64,000 nt of DNA, taken from Candidatus Uhrbacteria bacterium (GTDB lineage: Bacteria; Patescibacteriota; Patescibacteriia; 2-12-FULL-60-25). Position numbers and translations under genes: made by a program. The stretch lies in NCBI GenBank assembly GCA_018499965.2, contig JAHBAS020000006.1:1-64000 (forward strand). Reading direction: 5' to 3'. Shown piece after piece: positions 15,255 through 24,043 of the stretch (position 1 is the first letter of the stretch; the number at the start of each line of letters is the position of its first letter). The notes under the pieces are model-generated. The model saw nothing but the letters and a program-made list of their open reading frames with translations. It was not told the DNA's origin and did no database searches.

Positions 15255-16445
15255 ATGGCGGAGAAATTTGAACGCAAAAAGCCGCACGTTAACGTCGGCA
15301 CTATTGGCCACGTTGACCACGGCAAGACTACTCTCACGGCTGCGATTGTGACCGTGCTTTCCCAGAAGGGTTTGGCACAGGCTCGCGGCGTGGACGCTTT
15401 TGATAAAGCGCCTGAATCCAAGGCTCGCGGTATTACGATCGCGACGGCTCACTGTGAATACGAGTCGGAGAATCGCCACTACGCGCACGTGGACTGTCCA
15501 GGACACGCGGACTACATCAAGAACATGATCACGGGTGCCGCCCAGATGGACGGTGCTATTCTCGTGGTTTCTGCAACAGATGGTCCAATGCCACAGACAG
15601 CTGAGCACATCCTTCTCGCTCGCCAGGTCGGCGTGCCAGAAATCGTTGTCTTCTTGAACAAAGTCGACATGGTTGATGATGCTGAATTGATCGACCTCGT
15701 GGAAGAAGAAATTCGCGAACTCCTCAACAAGCAGGAATTCGACGGTGCAAACGCCACCATCATCCGTGGTTCTGCATTGAAGGCGCTTCAGAATCCAAAC
15801 GACGAAGCCGCAACAAAGCCAATCTGGGATCTCATGGCCGCTCTTGATACGCGCATCCCAGAGCCAGTTCGTGATACGGATAAGCCATTCCTCATGCCAA
15901 TCGAAGACGTGTTCTCGATCGAAGGTCGTGGAACAGTGGCAACGGGCCGTATCGAACGTGGTATCGTGAAAATCAACGAAGAAGTTTCGATCGTTGGTCT
16001 CCGCGAGGAACCAATGAAGACGGTTGTGACCGGTATCGAAATGTTCAACAAGTCCCTTGACGAAGGTCGCGCTGGTGATAACGCCGGTTTGCTCCTCCGT
16101 GGTGTGAAGAAGGAAGACTTGGAGCGCGGTATGGTGCTCGCAAAGACGGGTTCCATCACCCCACACACAGAATTCGAAGCTCACGTATACGCCCTCACGA
16201 AGGAAGAAGGTGGACGCCACAAGCCATTCTTCAAGGGATACAAGCCACAGTTCTACATCCGAACAACGGATGTGACGGGTGAAGTGACGCTCGCAGCAGG
16301 AACGGAAATGGTCATGCCTGGCGACACCGCTGACATCACCGTCAAGCTCATCACTCCAGTTGCTATGGAAGAAAAGATGCGCTTTGCCATCCGCGAAGGT
16401 GGTAAGACCGTTGGTGCTGGTACCGTGACCAAAATCATCAAGTAA
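15255..16445 (+). CDS. tuf: elongation factor Tu
   Basis: A 396-residue EF-Tu, which delivers aminoacyl-tRNA to the A site. The P-loop GHVDHGKT (residues 18-25), DCPGHADY switch II, and NKVD for guanine binding are intact; domains 2 and 3 ([30 protein letters not shown]) are typical. It has a good TTGCGT-17-TATACT promoter of its own and about 36 bases of leader without an SD. Normally tuf follows fusA at once; here a small-gene island lies between. A long GC-rich hairpin follows before rpsJ. Confidence 0.98.
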   Translation: MAEKFERKKPHVNVGTIGHVDHGKTTLTAAIVTVLSQKGLAQARGVDAFDKAPESKARGITIATAHCEYESENRHYAHVDCPGHADYIKNMITGAAQMDGAILVVSATDGPMPQTAEHILLARQVGVPEIVVFLNKVDMVDDAELIDLVEEEIRELLNKQEFDGANATIIRGSALKALQNPNDEAATKPIWDLMAALDTRIPEPVRDTDKPFLMPIEDVFSIEGRGTVATGRIERGIVKINEEVSIVGLREEPMKTVVTGIEMFNKSLDEGRAGDNAGLLLRGVKKEDLERGMVLAKTGSITPHTEFEAHVYALTKEEGGRHKPFFKGYKPQFYIRTTDVTGEVTLAAGTEMVMPGDTADITVKLITPVAMEEKMRFAIREGGKTVGAGTVTKIIK

Positions 16446-16459
16446 TCATTGAGCCGTCT

Positions 16460-16510
16460 CGGGGCGGCTACCTTTCCACCGATACATTCGGTTGAAGAGT
16501 AGCCGCCCCG
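16460..16510 (+). promoter_or_regulatory. long hairpin between tuf and rpsJ
   Basis: CGGGGCGGCTAC (16460-16471) pairs perfectly with GTAGCCGCCCCG (16499-16510) around a 27-base loop. No T run follows, so it is not an intrinsic terminator; mRNA processing, stabilising the tuf 3' end, or autogenous control are possible. Confidence 0.6.
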
Positions 16511-16526
16511 GGCGGACGAAAATTCC

Positions 16527-16862
16527 ATGGCTGAAGCTAAGAAGGCGAAAAAAGAAGAAGCCCATCGCGTTCGCATCAAGATCCGCGCGTATGATCACAA
16601 GATCATCGATCAATCTACGCGTACGATCATTGATACGGCTGAACGCTCTGGTGCTCACGTGATCGGACCAGTGCCGCTCCCAACGGAAAAGAAGAAGTGG
16701 ACCGTGAACCGTTCCACCTTCGTTCACAAGGGTGCGCGCGAACAGTTCGAAATGCGTATTCACAAGCGGATCGTTGATATCCTCGATCCAAATGCGAAGA
16801 CCATCGAAGCCCTTACCAGTTTGAATCTTCCGGCAGGCGTCGACGTTGAAATCAAAATGTAG
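16527..16862 (+). CDS. rpsJ: small ribosomal subunit protein uS10
   Basis: A 111-residue S10 (NusE), a 30S head protein that also joins NusB in antitermination. The core [30 protein letters not shown] and the loop region [22 protein letters not shown] are conserved. A 13-residue Lys/Glu/Ala-rich N-terminal extension precedes the core. It begins the S10 gene order after tuf, and is followed by a 392-base structured leader before rplC, which is unusual because those genes are normally close. Confidence 0.96.
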   Translation: MAEAKKAKKEEAHRVRIKIRAYDHKIIDQSTRTIIDTAERSGAHVIGPVPLPTEKKKWTVNRSTFVHKGAREQFEMRIHKRIVDILDPNAKTIEALTSLNLPAGVDVEIKM

Positions 16863-17075
16863 CAAAAACGTTCCTCCGTGGAACGATTCCCAAGGAGTAA
16901 GTTGCTTCTCTCGTATCGTTGATATGGATGAGAGAGATAACCATCGCAAGCGAATGTGATGCTAGGGCAGAACCTCCCTGTTGCGAAACGTTGTACGGAG
17001 TACAGACAAAAAGAAAAGACGATCATGAGGTGCGGTGCAATCCGCGTTTCATGATCACGCCTTGTTCGCTCCGAG

Positions 17076-17126
17076 GCCAGAGGATCGCGTCCCGAAAGAT
17101 ATCGGGGCGCAGTCCTCTGGCTTTTT
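17076..17126 (+). terminator. attenuator terminator upstream of rplC
   Basis: GCCAGAGGA-tcGCGtCCCGA-aagata-TCGGGgCGCag-TCCTCTGGC followed by TTTTT: a long, nearly perfect stem with a U tract in the middle of the ribosomal operon. If it worked fully, the genes downstream would be silent, so it must be conditional or weak. Confidence 0.8.
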
Positions 17127-17231
17127 CCGTGCCAAATGGTTCGGATGGGAGTTCAGGGTCGAAGGAATATTGCTTCTTTGCGAGCAAAACATCCTTCATC
17201 AAAGAGGGAATTCACTCACATCAAAAGAGAC

Positions 17232-17247
17232 GTCCTCGAGAGAGGAC
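17232..17247 (+). promoter_or_regulatory. hairpin masking the rplC ribosome-binding site
   Basis: GTCCTC-gaga-GAGGAC. Its 3' arm (AGAGGA, 17241-17246) is the SD of rplC, 8 bases before the ATG at 17255; the 5' arm GTCCTC acts as an anti-SD. Confidence 0.65.
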
Positions 17248-17254
17248 CAATCCT

Positions 17255-17854
17255 ATGAAATTCATTCTTGGTCGAAAAATTGAGATGTCGCAGGTCTACC
17301 GTCCAGATGGGACGGTTGTTCCCGTGACGCTCGTCGAAGCCGGACCTTGCGTGGTTACGCAGGTGAAGACCGACGATCGTGATGGGTACTCAGCCGTTCA
17401 GCTTGGCTTCTCGCCACGCCGAACGATTTCCAAGCCTCAACAGGGGCATCTGAAAGATCTCCCAGCATTTTCGGTGTTACGCGAATTTCGCGTGAACGAA
17501 ACTCCATCCGTTAAGCGTGGAGATGCCGTTGATGCAACCGTATTTACGCCTGGTGACGCCATCCACGTAAGTGGAACGTCGAAGGGTCGTGGTTTCCAGG
17601 GCGTTGTTAAGCGCCACGGATTCCATGGACAGAAGCAAACGCACGGTCATAAAGACCAGGCGCGTGCACCAGGAAGTATCGGTGCCGGTGGTATTCAGCG
17701 CGTTTTTAAAGGGATGCGCATGGCTGGTCACATGGGTTCCGAGCGCATTACCGTTCAGAATCTCGAAGTGGTCGAAGTTCGTGATGGTGTCATTGCAATC
17801 AAGGGAGCGATTCCTGGCGCGCGAAACAGCGTGGTCGAAATCGTATCCGCGTAA
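17255..17854 (+). CDS. rplC: large ribosomal subunit protein uL3
   Basis: A 199-residue L3. The canonical opening MKFILGRKIEMSQVYRPDG and the peptidyl-transferase-facing loop (GTSKGRGFQGVVKRHGFHGQ, then TGSIGAGGIQRVFKGMRMAGHMG-like) mark it. The track ORF extends 112 codons upstream through the structured leader; that extension is not L3-like and is rejected. Its SD (AGAGGA) lies within a small hairpin. It starts the continuous run of closely packed genes up to rplO. Confidence 0.97.
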   Translation: MKFILGRKIEMSQVYRPDGTVVPVTLVEAGPCVVTQVKTDDRDGYSAVQLGFSPRRTISKPQQGHLKDLPAFSVLREFRVNETPSVKRGDAVDATVFTPGDAIHVSGTSKGRGFQGVVKRHGFHGQKQTHGHKDQARAPGSIGAGGIQRVFKGMRMAGHMGSERITVQNLEVVEVRDGVIAIKGAIPGARNSVVEIVSA

Positions 17855-17859
17855 AACAT

Positions 17860-18489
17860 ATGCCTAAGGTATCTGTATACAACGTGCAGGGTAAAGTGGC
17901 TGGCGACATGGAATTGAACGCCGCGCATTTTGGCGTGGCCGTAAAGCCAAGTCTCATCCACGAAGCCGTTATCGCACAGGAAGCAAATGCTCGCCATCCG
18001 ATCGCACACACGAAGACGCGCGGTGAAGTTCGTGGAGGTGGTAAGAAACCATGGAAGCAGAAGGGAACTGGACGTGCCCGTCACGGGTCTATTCGTTCTC
18101 CGATCTGGGTCGGTGGTGGTATCACATTCGGTCCACGAAATGTCCGAAACTTCGGCGTGAAGATCAACCGCAAGGCCAAGAAGAAAGCATTGTTCATGGC
18201 ATTGTCGGACAAACTCGCTCACAGCAAATTGTTCGTCACGGAATCATTCAGCAATAACCCGATGAAGACCAAGGCTTTTGCCTCGTTCATCGCAAGTCTT
18301 CCAGAGAAGCGAACGACGTTGTACGTCATTCCGTCTTCCCGTCCGGAATTGGTTCGTGCTGCACGAAACTTGGATCAGGTGTTCGTGGTGACGGCAAATA
18401 GTTTGAACGTTGTTGATGTGATTCGTTACGATGCCATCGTGTTCGAAAAGGACGCGATCGGTGCCTTCGAAACACTCCACGCGGCATAA
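17860..18489 (+). CDS. rplD: large ribosomal subunit protein uL4
   Basis: A 209-residue L4, which lines the exit tunnel. The extended loop TRGEVRGGGKKPWKQKGTGRARHGSIRSP is intact, the C-terminal domain (KTKAFASFIASLPEKRTTLYVIPS and the ending region) is usual. In E. coli L4 controls its own operon through the S10 leader; whether it binds the leader found here before rplC is a testable guess. It starts 5 bases after the rplC stop with no SD. Confidence 0.96.
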   Translation: MPKVSVYNVQGKVAGDMELNAAHFGVAVKPSLIHEAVIAQEANARHPIAHTKTRGEVRGGGKKPWKQKGTGRARHGSIRSPIWVGGGITFGPRNVRNFGVKINRKAKKKALFMALSDKLAHSKLFVTESFSNNPMKTKAFASFIASLPEKRTTLYVIPSSRPELVRAARNLDQVFVVTANSLNVVDVIRYDAIVFEKDAIGAFETLHAA

Positions 18490-18494
18490 TCTCT

Positions 18495-18893
18495 ATGGCA
18501 ATACTCGAACGATTAACCAAGAAGAAGGCGCCAGCCAAGAAGACGACCAAGGTTGTGAAGGAAGAGTCGTCGACAGAAGCGAAGGCGTCTGTTGCAAGTG
18601 CTCGTGCTGCGGATTTTGCAGGCGTGCTCTTGAAGCCGCATGTCAGCGAAAAGGCTGCCATGAAGGCCGATAAGGGAGTGTACATCTTTGATGTCCCTGT
18701 CAGTGTCAATAAAGTTGAAGTGCGCAAAGCGGTTGAAGCGATCTACGGCGTGAAGGTTCTTGCGGTTCGCACGCAGCGTGGAATCGGAAAAGTTGTCCGC
18801 CGCGGTCGAACGGCTGGTCGACGCAATGCCTGGAAGAAGGCGTTGGTTGAATTGAAGCCGGGTCAAACATTGTCCCTCATTGAGGGCGTCTAA
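18495..18893 (+). CDS. rplW: large ribosomal subunit protein uL23 with basic N-terminal extension
   Basis: A 132-residue L23, the docking site for SRP and trigger factor at the tunnel exit. The core (LLKPHVSEKAAMKADKGVYIFDVPVSVNKVEVRKAVEAIYGVKV and RTQRGIGKVVRRGRTAGRRNAWKKALVEL) is conserved. About 40 residues of Lys/Ala/Glu-rich sequence precede the core, making it longer than the roughly 100-residue E. coli protein. It is spaced 5 bases from rplD and 5 from rplB. Confidence 0.95.
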   Translation: MAILERLTKKKAPAKKTTKVVKEESSTEAKASVASARAADFAGVLLKPHVSEKAAMKADKGVYIFDVPVSVNKVEVRKAVEAIYGVKVLAVRTQRGIGKVVRRGRTAGRRNAWKKALVELKPGQTLSLIEGV

Positions 18894-18898
18894 GGAAT

Positions 18899-19747
18899 AT
18901 GCCGATTAAGATTTATCGTCCTACAACAAACGCGCGACGGAATTCATCCGTTCAGGATTTTTCTGATATCACGCGCACGACGCCAGAGAAGTCTCTCATC
19001 GTCGCAAAGCATCAGAAGGCCGGACGAAACAGCTATGGCCGCATCACGGTTCGTCATCGTGGCGCAGGAAATAAGCGTTATATCCGCCAGGTGGACTTCC
19101 GTCGTGAGAAGTACGACATTCCGGCAAAGATCGATTCCATCGAATACGATCCAAACCGAGGCGCTCGTCTCGCTCTCCTCGTCTACGCGGATGGAGAGAA
19201 GCGATACATCATCGCCCCACAGGGAGTAAAGGTTGGCGATGTGGTGCTTTCCACCAAAACGCAGAAGATCGAAGTGGTTCCGGGTAACCGCGTTCCGCTC
19301 GAACATTTGCCTGTTGGTATTTTCGTCCATTCCGTAGAGCTTCAGCCTGGAAAGGGTGGACAGATCGGACATGGCGCTGGTGCTAGTATTCAGATCATGG
19401 CCATTGAAGGACAGTACGCCACGTTGAAGCTCCCATCCGGTGAGGTTCGTATGGTGCCGAAGTCCTGCTCTGCAACGGTTGGTGCCGTGTCGAACCCAGA
19501 TTGGCGCTTGATTCGTTGGGGAAAAGCTGGTCGAACTCGCCACCGCAATATCCGTCCTACGGTTCGCGGTAAGGTGATGAACCCGGTTGATCACCCGCAT
19601 GGCGGAGGTGAAGGTCGAAACCCGATCGGTTTGAAACGACCGAAGACCCCATGGGGTCGCCCTGCTCTTGGTGTGAAGACGCGAAAGCGCAAGCATCAAA
19701 CGAACACGTTGATTATTCAGCGTCGCAAGAACAAGAATAAGCGCTAA
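18899..19747 (+). CDS. rplB: large ribosomal subunit protein uL2
   Basis: A 282-residue L2 of normal length, needed for subunit association and peptidyl transfer. The opening [41 protein letters not shown] and the highly conserved C-terminal [13 protein letters not shown] (with the functional His) are present. AAGGA precedes the ATG closely. It lies in the standard S10 order between rplW and rpsS. Confidence 0.98.
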   Translation: MPIKIYRPTTNARRNSSVQDFSDITRTTPEKSLIVAKHQKAGRNSYGRITVRHRGAGNKRYIRQVDFRREKYDIPAKIDSIEYDPNRGARLALLVYADGEKRYIIAPQGVKVGDVVLSTKTQKIEVVPGNRVPLEHLPVGIFVHSVELQPGKGGQIGHGAGASIQIMAIEGQYATLKLPSGEVRMVPKSCSATVGAVSNPDWRLIRWGKAGRTRHRNIRPTVRGKVMNPVDHPHGGGEGRNPIGLKRPKTPWGRPALGVKTRKRKHQTNTLIIQRRKNKNKR

Positions 19748-19752
19748 ATGAT

Positions 19753-20055
19753 ATGTCTCGTAGTCTTAAAAAAGGTCCATACGTGGACGCGAAACTCATG
19801 AAGAAGGTGTCCAAGCTCGCACCTGGCGATAAAACGCCAATCAAGACTTGGGCCCGCGCCTCTACCATTACTCCGGAAATGGTTGGATTCGTGTTCGGTA
19901 TCCATAACGGAAAGCAGCACATCCCTGTCGTGGTGACAGAAAACATGGTTGGTCATAAGCTTGGTGAATTTTCGCCAACGCGTAAGTTCACTCGCCACGG
20001 TGGAAAGATGATGAAGGAGCTTGAGCAGAAGACCACCCAGTCACCAACGACCTAA
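19753..20055 (+). CDS. rpsS: small ribosomal subunit protein uS19
   Basis: A 100-residue S19, which binds the 30S head with S13. The N-terminus [18 protein letters not shown] and the central [23 protein letters not shown] are typical. The C-terminus has a short Lys/Gln/Thr-rich tail. It starts 5 bases after rplB without an SD; translation is probably by re-initiation. Confidence 0.97.
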   Translation: MSRSLKKGPYVDAKLMKKVSKLAPGDKTPIKTWARASTITPEMVGFVFGIHNGKQHIPVVVTENMVGHKLGEFSPTRKFTRHGGKMMKELEQKTTQSPTT

Positions 20056-20057
20056 GT

Positions 20058-20519
20058 ATGCAAGTATACGCACGACTTCGTCAGTTACGCATGGCGCCCC
20101 GCAAGGTGCGGCTCGTTGCTGACCTCATCCGCGGATGTACCGTGGAAGGGGCAGTGAATCAGCTCGCGTTTTGCGACAAGGCAGCTGCAGAGCCTCTCAC
20201 AAAACTTGTGAAGAGCGCTGCCGCAAATGCGGAACATAATTTTCAGGCGGATCTCTCCACGCTTCGCGTGGCGAAGATCACCGTTGATGGTGGTCCAACG
20301 CTGGGTCGATGGCGCGCTCGCGCCTATGGCCGCGCAGCGCCGATCCGAAAGCGTTCTTCGCACATCACTTTGGTGTTGAGCGATGAATCGGTGGTTGATG
20401 TCCATGCCCCACGCGCTCGTCGCGGTGCGGTCAAGGCATCGAAGCCAGCTTCGGCTCCAGCCGTAGCCAAGAGTCCAAAGAAGAAAGCCTCTGGCGTAAA
20501 GAAGGCGAAAGCCAACTAG
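20058..20519 (+). CDS. rplV: large ribosomal subunit protein uL22
   Basis: A 153-residue L22, whose beta hairpin narrows the exit tunnel. The core has MAPRKVRLVADLIRGCTVEGAVNQL and the hairpin DGGPTLGRWRARAYGRAAPIRKRSSHITLVL. A C-terminal extension of about 40 residues is rich in Ala/Lys/Ser/Pro. The gene starts 2 bases after rpsS, close enough for re-initiation. Confidence 0.96.
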   Translation: MQVYARLRQLRMAPRKVRLVADLIRGCTVEGAVNQLAFCDKAAAEPLTKLVKSAAANAEHNFQADLSTLRVAKITVDGGPTLGRWRARAYGRAAPIRKRSSHITLVLSDESVVDVHAPRARRGAVKASKPASAPAVAKSPKKKASGVKKAKAN

Positions 20520-20523
20520 TCCT

Positions 20524-21318
20524 ATGGGTCACAAAGTCAATCCAAAGTTATTCCGTATCGGCGTCACGAACACGTGGCCGAGCCGTTGGTTCGCTCGAGG
20601 TGATGCGTATCGCAACCACCTTCGTCAGGATCTCGGGATTCGCACCTTCATCATGAAGGAGTTGAAGGACGGAGCAGTGAGCCGCGTCGCCATCGATCGC
20701 TCGCAGGGCACGATCGCCATCACGATCCATACCGGGAAACCGGGATTCGTGATCGGTCGAAGCGCCGCAGGGATCGAAGAGCTTCGCAAGAAGGTGGTAA
20801 AGGAATTCTTCCGCGGCCGAAAGGTGAATGTTCGCCTCGACGTCGTCGAAATTCCAAAGTCAAACCTTGATGCGACGATCGTGGCGCAGCAGGTGGTGTC
20901 CGATATCGAACGCCGCATGCCATTCCGCCGCATCTTGAAGCAGACGATCGAGCGCGTGAAGAAATCCGGTGGTCTCGGCGTGAAGGTTGCAGTGTCCGGT
21001 CGTTTGAACGGTGCGGAAATCGCCCGTCGCGAATGGCTCGGTTGGGGAAAGATTCCTCTCACGAGCTTGCGAGCCGATATCGACTACGCGTCTGGTACGG
21101 CACGAACGCAGGCAGGTGCGATCGGTATCAAGGTCTGGATTTACCGCGGAGACGTTTTTGAACAAGATCGCTTGTCGATGTATCAGCCAACGACCCCTTC
21201 TCGCGGACAGCGCGGGGATCGTCGTGAAGGCGGAGGACATCGTATGGGTGGTCGGAGCATGCGTCGCGACGAGCAGCCATCCGAATCAACGGAGGCGCCA
21301 GCGCGAGACGCATCCTAA
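20524..21318 (+). CDS. rpsC: small ribosomal subunit protein uS3
   Basis: A 264-residue S3, at the mRNA entry channel. It shows MGHKVNPKLFRIGVTNTWPSRWFA, the KH domain (TIHTGKPGFVIGRSAAGIEELRKKV) and the C-terminal domain (AIGIKVWIYRGDVF). An Arg/Gly/Ser-rich tail of about 50 residues extends beyond the usual end. Start 4 bases after rplV with no SD. Confidence 0.97.
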   Translation: MGHKVNPKLFRIGVTNTWPSRWFARGDAYRNHLRQDLGIRTFIMKELKDGAVSRVAIDRSQGTIAITIHTGKPGFVIGRSAAGIEELRKKVVKEFFRGRKVNVRLDVVEIPKSNLDATIVAQQVVSDIERRMPFRRILKQTIERVKKSGGLGVKVAVSGRLNGAEIARREWLGWGKIPLTSLRADIDYASGTARTQAGAIGIKVWIYRGDVFEQDRLSMYQPTTPSRGQRGDRREGGGHRMGGRSMRRDEQPSESTEAPARDAS

Positions 21319-21331
21319 ATGGGAATGAAGT

Positions 21332-21748
21332 ATGTTGATTCCAAAAAAGGTTAAACACCGCAAATGGCATAAGGGCCGCGCCCGCTTCCGTCGTACGGCA
21401 ACTGACAAGATTGCCCTCGCTTTCGGATCGTGCGGCTTGAAAGCAATGTCCCCGGCATGGGTGACATCCCGCCAGATCGAAGCTTGCCGCCGCGTCTTAA
21501 CGCGTTACCTCCGCCGTGGAGGAAAGATCTGGATTCGTATTTTCCCAGACCGACCAATCACCCGAAAGGGAAGCGAAGTGCCGATGGGTTCCGGAAAAGG
21601 AGCCGTTGAACACTACGTGGTCGAAGTGAAGCCAGGCATGGTCCTCTTTGAAATCGATGGCGTCCCGGATGATAAGGCGCGCCAGGCGATGAAGGATGCC
21701 TCTTATAAACTCCCTTGCATCTGCTCGGTGATCTCAAAGAACGCCTAA
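21332..21748 (+). CDS. rplP: large ribosomal subunit protein uL16
   Basis: A 138-residue L16, which positions A-site tRNA. The typical MLIPKKVKHRKWHKGRARF, the RQIEACRRVLTRYLRRGGKIWIRIFPDRPITRKG block and MGSGKGAVEHYVVEVKPG are all present. It lies 13 bases after rpsC; GGGAATGAAG before the start may serve as a weak SD. Confidence 0.97.
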   Translation: MLIPKKVKHRKWHKGRARFRRTATDKIALAFGSCGLKAMSPAWVTSRQIEACRRVLTRYLRRGGKIWIRIFPDRPITRKGSEVPMGSGKGAVEHYVVEVKPGMVLFEIDGVPDDKARQAMKDASYKLPCICSVISKNA

Positions 21749-21752
21749 TCCT

Positions 21753-21956
21753 ATGGAACCGAAAGAACTTCGCACCCAAGGCATTCAGCAGCTTCGCGAT
21801 CTCGCTCGTGCAGCCGCGTCAAAGGTTCGTGAACTCCGTTTCACGGTCGCGACGCGTCAGCAGGGGCATGTGCGCCAGCTTCGCTATGCCAAGCGCGATC
21901 TCGCTCGTATGAACACCGTCCTCCGCGAAAAAGCGAATGAGGAAACGGCATCCTAA
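21753..21956 (+). CDS. rpmC: large ribosomal subunit protein uL29
   Basis: A 67-residue two-helix L29, at the tunnel exit. It fits the pattern with KELRTQGIQQLRDLARAAASKVRELRFTVATRQ...VRQLRYAKRDLARMNTVL, and lies 4 bases after rplP in the expected order. L29 sequences are weakly conserved, so position supports the call strongly. Confidence 0.93.
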   Translation: MEPKELRTQGIQQLRDLARAAASKVRELRFTVATRQQGHVRQLRYAKRDLARMNTVLREKANEETAS

Positions 21957-21961
21957 CTGAT

Positions 21962-22216
21962 ATGAAGAACGCTCAACACCGCCGGTTGCGTGGAACGGTC
22001 GTCTCGACCGGAATGCAGAAGACGATCGTCGTCCGCATTGACCGTCAGGTCTCGCATCCGAAATATAAGAAAATGTACACTGTCTCGAAGCGATACAAGG
22101 TCGACGAGCCGAACGGAACCGTTCGGTTGGGGAACCTTGTTGAAATCGAGGAGTGCCGCCCACTTTCTAAAACAAAGTGCTGGCGCTATGTCCGCACTGT
22201 TGCGGAAACTGTCTAA
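21962..22216 (+). CDS. rpsQ: small ribosomal subunit protein uS17
   Basis: An 84-residue S17 with the OB-fold pattern [33 protein letters not shown]...[36 protein letters not shown]. It is an early 16S rRNA binder. Located 5 bases after rpmC in the usual order, without an SD. Confidence 0.96.
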   Translation: MKNAQHRRLRGTVVSTGMQKTIVVRIDRQVSHPKYKKMYTVSKRYKVDEPNGTVRLGNLVEIEECRPLSKTKCWRYVRTVAETV

Positions 22217-22221
22217 ACGCT

Positions 22222-22593
22222 ATGGTTCAGCATCGATCAATGCTCGTGTCAGCGGATAACAGTGGCGCAAAGAAGTTGCAGGTCATTCGCGTCCTTGGCG
22301 GTTACCAGAAGCGATACGCCCGTTTGGGTGATATCGTGACCTGTGCCGTCAAAGAAGCGACGCCACGTGCGACCGTAAAGAAGTCGGATGTCGTTCACGC
22401 GGTTCTCGTGCGAACGGCTAAGGAAACCCGCCGAAAGGACGGAACGTATATTCGCTTCGATGAGAATGCGGCTGTGGTCATCGACCGTAAGACCCGCGAA
22501 CCGAAAGGAACGCGTATCTTTGGACCGGTGGCTCGCGAATTGCGCGCCAAAGGGTTTGCAAAAATCGTTTCCCTCGCTCCAGAGGTTCTATAA
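22222..22593 (+). CDS. rplN: large ribosomal subunit protein uL14
   Basis: A 123-residue L14, which bridges to 16S rRNA. The start [19 protein letters not shown], the [29 protein letters not shown] strand region and [24 protein letters not shown] at the end are conserved. The track ORF begins 15 codons earlier inside rpsQ; the ATG at 22222, 5 bases after the rpsQ stop, is the true start. Confidence 0.97.
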   Translation: MVQHRSMLVSADNSGAKKLQVIRVLGGYQKRYARLGDIVTCAVKEATPRATVKKSDVVHAVLVRTAKETRRKDGTYIRFDENAAVVIDRKTREPKGTRIFGPVARELRAKGFAKIVSLAPEVL

Positions 22594-22595
22594 TT

Positions 22596-22904
22596 ATGAA
22601 GAAACTCCGAGTACACACTGGCGACACCGTAAAGGTCATCGCCGGCAAAGATAAGGGAAAGACCGGAAAAGTCGTTCAGGCTTTTCCAACCATGAATCGC
22701 GTCGTCGTCGAAGGCGTGAATATGTCCAAGCGTCACCTTCGTACGCGCAAGCAGGGAGAAAAGGGTCAGATCGTGGAATTCTCCATGCCGATCCATGCGT
22801 CGAACGTTCAGGTGATGGGGGATGATGGAAAGACCTACCGCCATCGACAGGCGAAGCGCGAGGCAGCTCCTGCGCCAGCCAAGAAGGCGTCCAAGAAAAG
22901 CTAA
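22596..22904 (+). CDS. rplX: large ribosomal subunit protein uL24
   Basis: A 102-residue L24, an assembly initiator. The KOW motif GDTVKVIAGKDKGKTGKVVQAF near residues 9-30 and the VEGVNMSKRHLR segment are characteristic. The C-terminus ends in a Lys/Ala/Pro-rich tail. It starts 2 bases after the rplN stop. Confidence 0.96.
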   Translation: MKKLRVHTGDTVKVIAGKDKGKTGKVVQAFPTMNRVVVEGVNMSKRHLRTRKQGEKGQIVEFSMPIHASNVQVMGDDGKTYRHRQAKREAAPAPAKKASKKS

Positions 22905-22913
22905 TTTATCCGT

Positions 22914-23453
22914 ATGACGATGCAAGAACGCTACACAAAAGAGATTGCCCCGGCATTGCGGAAAGCCATGGGCGACGTTAACGTCCACATGATTCCAAAG
23001 CCGGTATCTGTGACGATTGGCGTGGGAATTTCCCCAACGAAGCATAAGGACGGAAAGCTCATGGAAACGGCCACGGAAGTGCTTACGCGCATCTCTGGAC
23101 AAAAGCCTGTGCAGACCAAGTCCCGCAAGTCGATCTCGAACTTCAAAACACGAGCCGGTCAGGTGATCGGATTGAAAGTCACGCTTCGCGGTAAGCGAAT
23201 GTGGGACTTCATCGACAAGATGGTGAATCTCACCTTCCCACGTGTTCGTGACTTCCGAGGCATTTCGCCGAAGGTGATCGATCGCACGGGAAACTTGTCG
23301 GTCGGGTTTACGGAACACATTGCTTTCCCAGAAATCCATTCGGATGAAATCGAACGGGTCCATGGGTTACAGGTGTCGATCTCGACAACGGCGAAAGACG
23401 CCGCATCCGGTCTCGCGCTTTTTGAGGCGCTCGGATTCCCATTTCAGAAATAA
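22914..23453 (+). CDS. rplE: large ribosomal subunit protein uL5
   Basis: A 179-residue L5 of normal length, binding 5S rRNA in the central protuberance. Typical parts are YTKEIAPALRKAMG, KPVQTKSRKSISNFKTRAGQVIGLKVTLRG and the terminal ISTTAKDAASGLALFEALGFPF. A second ATG two codons later (22920) could be the real start. It lies 9 bases after rplX. Confidence 0.97.
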   Translation: MTMQERYTKEIAPALRKAMGDVNVHMIPKPVSVTIGVGISPTKHKDGKLMETATEVLTRISGQKPVQTKSRKSISNFKTRAGQVIGLKVTLRGKRMWDFIDKMVNLTFPRVRDFRGISPKVIDRTGNLSVGFTEHIAFPEIHSDEIERVHGLQVSISTTAKDAASGLALFEALGFPFQK

Positions 23454-23459
23454 TGATCT

Positions 23460-23645
23460 ATGGCAACGGAAAATCAGCGAGCAAAGTCTCGCAGAAAGCC
23501 TAAGTTCTCCACCCGCTCGGTTCACCGATGCTGGCGCTGTGGTCGTAATCGCGGATACATGCGCGACTTCGATCTTTGCCGCATTTGCTTCCGCGAACTC
23601 GCGAACCGTGGTGAATTGCCAGGCGTAACGAAATCAAGCTGGTAG
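23460..23645 (+). CDS. rpsN: small ribosomal subunit protein uS14, zinc-binding type
   Basis: A 61-residue short S14 (type Z) with the zinc-binding pair CWRC...CRIC around residues 24-43 ([26 protein letters not shown]). The ending [14 protein letters not shown] is the conserved S14 C-terminus. Lies 6 bases after rplE. Confidence 0.97.
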   Translation: MATENQRAKSRRKPKFSTRSVHRCWRCGRNRGYMRDFDLCRICFRELANRGELPGVTKSSW

Positions 23646-23646
23646 T

Positions 23647-24039
23647 ATGTTTAATGATCCTATTGCTGACTTCCTCACGCGCATTCGAAATGCGCAGATG
23701 GCGGGACAGGAAACGGTAACAGCTCCATCATCGAAGATGAAGGTGCGTATTGCGAAAGTTCTCGAGGCCGAGGGCTACGTTGAAGCGGTTCGCGAAGACG
23801 TAGACGGTTCCAAGAAGACGCTCGTGGTTGCGCTTTCCTACGATGGAAAAGAGCCGAAGATCCGTTCGATCAAGCGAATCTCCAAGCCGGGGTTGCGCGT
23901 GTATCGAAAAGCGGATGAACTCCCTCGTGTGATGTCTGACGTTGGTATTGCCATCGTGTCGACCTCCGTGGGCATTATGACAAACAAGGATGCTCGTCGT
24001 CGCAAGTTGGGCGGTGAAATCCTTTGCGAAGTAACCTAA
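23647..24039 (+). CDS. rpsH: small ribosomal subunit protein uS8
   Basis: A 130-residue S8, a central 16S binder and, in E. coli, the repressor of the spc operon. [18 protein letters not shown] and the C-terminal [27 protein letters not shown] are conserved. It starts a single base after the rpsN stop (TAGTATG), so it must be translated by re-initiation. No S8-binding-like site was searched for upstream of rplE. Confidence 0.97.
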   Translation: MFNDPIADFLTRIRNAQMAGQETVTAPSSKMKVRIAKVLEAEGYVEAVREDVDGSKKTLVVALSYDGKEPKIRSIKRISKPGLRVYRKADELPRVMSDVGIAIVSTSVGIMTNKDARRRKLGGEILCEVT

Positions 24040-24043
24040 ATCT

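Larger units (their letters stand above)
16863..17254 (+). promoter_or_regulatory. structured leader between rpsJ and rplC with internal terminator
   Basis: No plausible gene lies in these 392 bases; the long in-frame extension of rplC in the track (16919 start) is judged non-coding. In order I see GTTCC-tccgt-GGAAC right after the rpsJ stop, a GATCATGA...TCATGATC stem with an inner GCG/CGC pair (17021-17056), the intrinsic terminator at 17076-17126, and a hairpin over the rplC SD (17232-17247). The layout matches a ribosomal protein leader acting by attenuation and by masking of the ribosome-binding site, here placed after rpsJ, not before it. Confidence 0.65.

Noticed and set aside
15072-16220. 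382-aa reverse ORF
   Set aside because: Antisense shadow of tuf.
16919-17254. 112-codon N-terminal extension of rplC given in the ORF track
   Set aside because: The extension has no L3 similarity, crosses hairpins and a terminator, and a canonical L3 start with SD lies at 17255.
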